NCBI RefSeq assembly: GCF_026184235.1 | Contig: NZ_CP110806.1 | Span: 1,674,001 to 1,738,000, forward strand | DNA from: Cellulomonas sp. S1-8 | GTDB lineage: Bacteria; Actinomycetota; Actinomycetes; Actinomycetales; Cellulomonadaceae | DNA length: 64,000 nucleotides | Reading direction: 5' to 3' | Shown here: in pieces, positions 62,603 through 64,000 of the stretch | How positions within the stretch are numbered: position 1 is the first letter of the stretch | Layout of the letters: the number at the start of each line of letters is the position of its first letter | Notes under the pieces: generated by a model | The model's input: only the letters and a program-made list of their open reading frames with translations | Database searches by the model: none | What the model was told of the DNA's origin: nothing | Position numbers and translations under genes: made by a program

Positions 62603-63693
62603 GCGCCACCCCGCCCCCGGCGCAGCAGCACCGCGAAGACGGGGACCCCGATGAGCGCGGTGACGATGCCGACCGGCAGCTCACGCGGGTCGAACACGGT
62701 CCGGGCGAGCGTGTCCGCCCACACCAGCAGCACCGCACCGGCCAGCGCGGCCACGGGCAGCAGGCGGCGGTGCGCGGGACCGGTCACGACGGACACGGCG
62801 TGCGGCAGCACCAGGCCGACGAACCCGATGGCCCCGGACACCGCGACCATCGCGCCCGTCAGCAGGGCGACCAGCGTCATCATCGCCCAGCGCGTGCGGT
62901 CGACGTCCACGCCGAGCGCCGCCGCGGCGGTGTCGCCGAACGCGAACGCGTCGAGCCGTCCCGACGCCAGCAGCACGACCGTCCCGACGACGAGCAGCGC
63001 CGCCCCGGCGATCGCGGCGGACGACCACGTCGCGCCCGCGAGCGACCCCATGAGCCAGGACAGGATCTCGCGGTACGAGTCGCCCGTGGCCGTCCAGAAG
63101 ATGACGAACGAGGTCGCCGCGGCCGCGAGCTGCGACACCGCGAGACCCGCGAGCACCGCGCGCGTCGGGGTGAGCGTGCCGCCCGTCCGCGCGAGCGTGA
63201 GCGTCGCGACGAGAGCCAGGAGCGCCCCGGCGAACGCCGCGACGGGCAGCAGCAGGCCGACGCCCAGCACCAGGACAGCCACCGCGCCGAGCGACGCACC
63301 CGACGACAGCCCCAGCAGGTACGGGTCGGCGAGGGGGTTGCGCGTGAGGGACTGCATGACGGCACCCGCGACGGCGAGGCCCGCGCCGACCGCGGCGGCC
63401 GTCACGACGCGGGGGAGCCGCAGGTCCCACACGATCGCGTCGTGCAGCCGCGGCACGTCGGGGTCGCGCAGACCCAGGTGCGCGAGCACCGACCGCACGA
63501 CCTCGCCGACCGCGAGGTCCGCCGGTCCGATCGTCACCGCGACCAGCAGGGTGGCGACCAGCGCGACCGACCCGATGCCGACCAGCAGCGCGAGCGGGGG
63601 GCGCAGCGGGGCCCGCGGTCCGGCGCTCCCCACGTCGACGACGCCCGCGTCGCGGGTGCCGGGCTTGGCCGGTGGTGCGTTCGTGCTCGGCAT
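62593..63693 (-). CDS. ABC transporter permease, FecCD type, F420-0-associated
   Basis: This 366-residue membrane protein has about ten helices and the FecCD/BtuC pattern: LRLPRVVTAAAVGAGLAVAG, NPLADPYLLGLSSGASLGA and GFVGLVLPHAVSVVTGPAHR. A Pro-rich cytoplasmic N-terminus precedes helix 1. The family imports siderophores, cobalamin and related cofactors. The adjoining ATPase, cofD and binding-protein genes suggest a deazaflavin-like substrate. It lies 9 bp from the end of the binding-protein gene. Confidence 0.91.
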   Translation of the reverse strand: MPSTNAPPAKPGTRDAGVVDVGSAGPRAPLRPPLALLVGIGSVALVATLLVAVTIGPADLAVGEVVRSVLAHLGLRDPDVPRLHDAIVWDLRLPRVVTAAAVGAGLAVAGAVMQSLTRNPLADPYLLGLSSGASLGAVAVLVLGVGLLLPVAAFAGALLALVATLTLARTGGTLTPTRAVLAGLAVSQLAAAATSFVIFWTATGDSYREILSWLMGSLAGATWSSAAIAGAALLVVGTVVLLASGRLDAFAFGDTAAAALGVDVDRTRWAMMTLVALLTGAMVAVSGAIGFVGLVLPHAVSVVTGPAHRRLLPVAALAGAVLLVWADTLARTVFDPRELPVGIVTALIGVPVFAVLLRRGRGGAWS

Positions 63694-63702
63694 GGGCGCG
63701 GG

Positions 63703-64000
63703 TCAGCCCTCGGTCGTCGCGCCGGGCGCGGGTGCTCCGGCGTCGAGCGCGCGCACGGCGTCCGCGACGTCGGAGGCGGCCTGGGCGTTGCGCACCCCGG
63801 CCTCCGTCGCCGCGAACGGCACGACGACGTACCGCTGCTCGCGCACCGCGGCGAGCTGGGAGGCGGCGGGATGCGCCGCGAGGAGGTCCTTCTTCTTCTG
63901 CGCCGAGTTCCACGCCGAGTCCACCAGGACCAGCACGTCGGGGTCGGCCGCCACGATCTGCTCCCAGCCGACGGACGTCCAGGTGTCCTGCACGTCGGCG
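63703..64000 (-). CDS. ABC transporter substrate-binding protein, F420-0-associated (N-terminus outside window)
   Basis: About 99 C-terminal residues are present and the frame stays open to the window edge. The visible part, SVGWEQIVAADPDVLVLVDS then VVVPFAATEAGVRNAQAASD, fits the FepB/BtuF-type periplasmic-binding fold (peripla_BP_2), which pairs with FecCD permeases. The gene order binding protein, permease, ATPase, cofD, cofC supports an F420-0-type importer. Signal peptide and ligand residues lie outside the window. Confidence 0.82.
   Translation of the reverse strand, partial: ADVQDTWTSVGWEQIVAADPDVLVLVDSAWNSAQKKKDLLAAHPAASQLAAVREQRYVVVPFAATEAGVRNAQAASDVADAVRALDAGAPAPGATTEG

Overview
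The window is very GC-rich (about 75% by eye), gene-dense and strongly G/C-biased at third codon positions. It encodes paired ClpP1/ClpP2 proteases, enzymes of coenzyme F420 biosynthesis and use, a WXG100/FtsK-type (type VII) secretion locus, a class F sortase and GT4 mannosyltransferase-like enzymes. Together these point to an actinobacterium of the order Micrococcales, most like Cellulomonas and relatives. That assignment is inference from gene content and composition. No plasmid, phage, insertion sequence or CRISPR array was recognised.

Layout. 1-817: end of a SpoIIE-type phosphatase and an alkyltransferase-like protein. 832-7972 (minus): a sulfur operon made of a 28-residue cysteine-rich leader peptide, a sulfonate-type ABC transporter, acetyl-CoA synthetase, O-acetylhomoserine sulfhydrylase and a CoA-binding protein. 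7979-12497: acyltransferase-SGNH protein, F420-type luciferase-like oxidoreductase, and a GntR regulator with a DUF1648 membrane protein. 12566-14551 (minus): cysteine synthesis (cysE, cysK), with a second cysteine-rich leader peptide, a long-range RNA stem and a SigR-like promoter in front of cysK. 14712-21454: a lipoprotein, tRNA-Pro, two DUF1801 paralogues flanking two glycosyltransferases and a TetR/membrane-protein pair, an unknown protein and tRNA-Gly. 21753-26591: tig, clpP1, clpP2, clpX and a small chorismate mutase, with a ClgR-like box and a very strong hairpin between clpP2 and clpX. 26730-35111: a Rv2629/baeRF-like protein, a long-chain acyl-CoA ligase, an amino-acid ABC transporter and valS. 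35159-40781: DUF305/DUF3105, a CGNR protein, an EamA transporter, a membrane-protein/XRE pair with two palindromic operators, a quinone-oxidoreductase-like enzyme and a kinase-like protein without a P-loop.

40856-42513 and 60193-64000 hold F420 genes: an F420-dependent oxidoreductase with F420-0:glutamate ligase, and cofC-cofD with a three-component ABC transporter of the type associated with F420-0. 45849-54836 is the most unusual stretch. An EccC/YukAB-like FHA-FtsK ATPase gene loses its reading frame within its first ATPase domain. It is followed by a chain of coupled genes: two small helical WXG100-like proteins, a 480-residue protein with a type VII-like N-terminus and membrane segments, three tandem paralogues and a fourth protein sharing only their duplicated start. 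54808-58248 encodes a LacI-type sensor fused to PAS, GGDEF and EAL domains. 58327-60026 encodes a sortase coupled to an ice-binding-like (DUF3494) surface protein with a sorting signal.

The strongest regulatory theme is sulfur. Two separate transcription units begin with short peptides whose C-terminal halves carry five cysteines each, which suggests cysteine-responsive attenuation. The strongest candidate for an undescribed system is the type VII-associated array of duplicated proteins.
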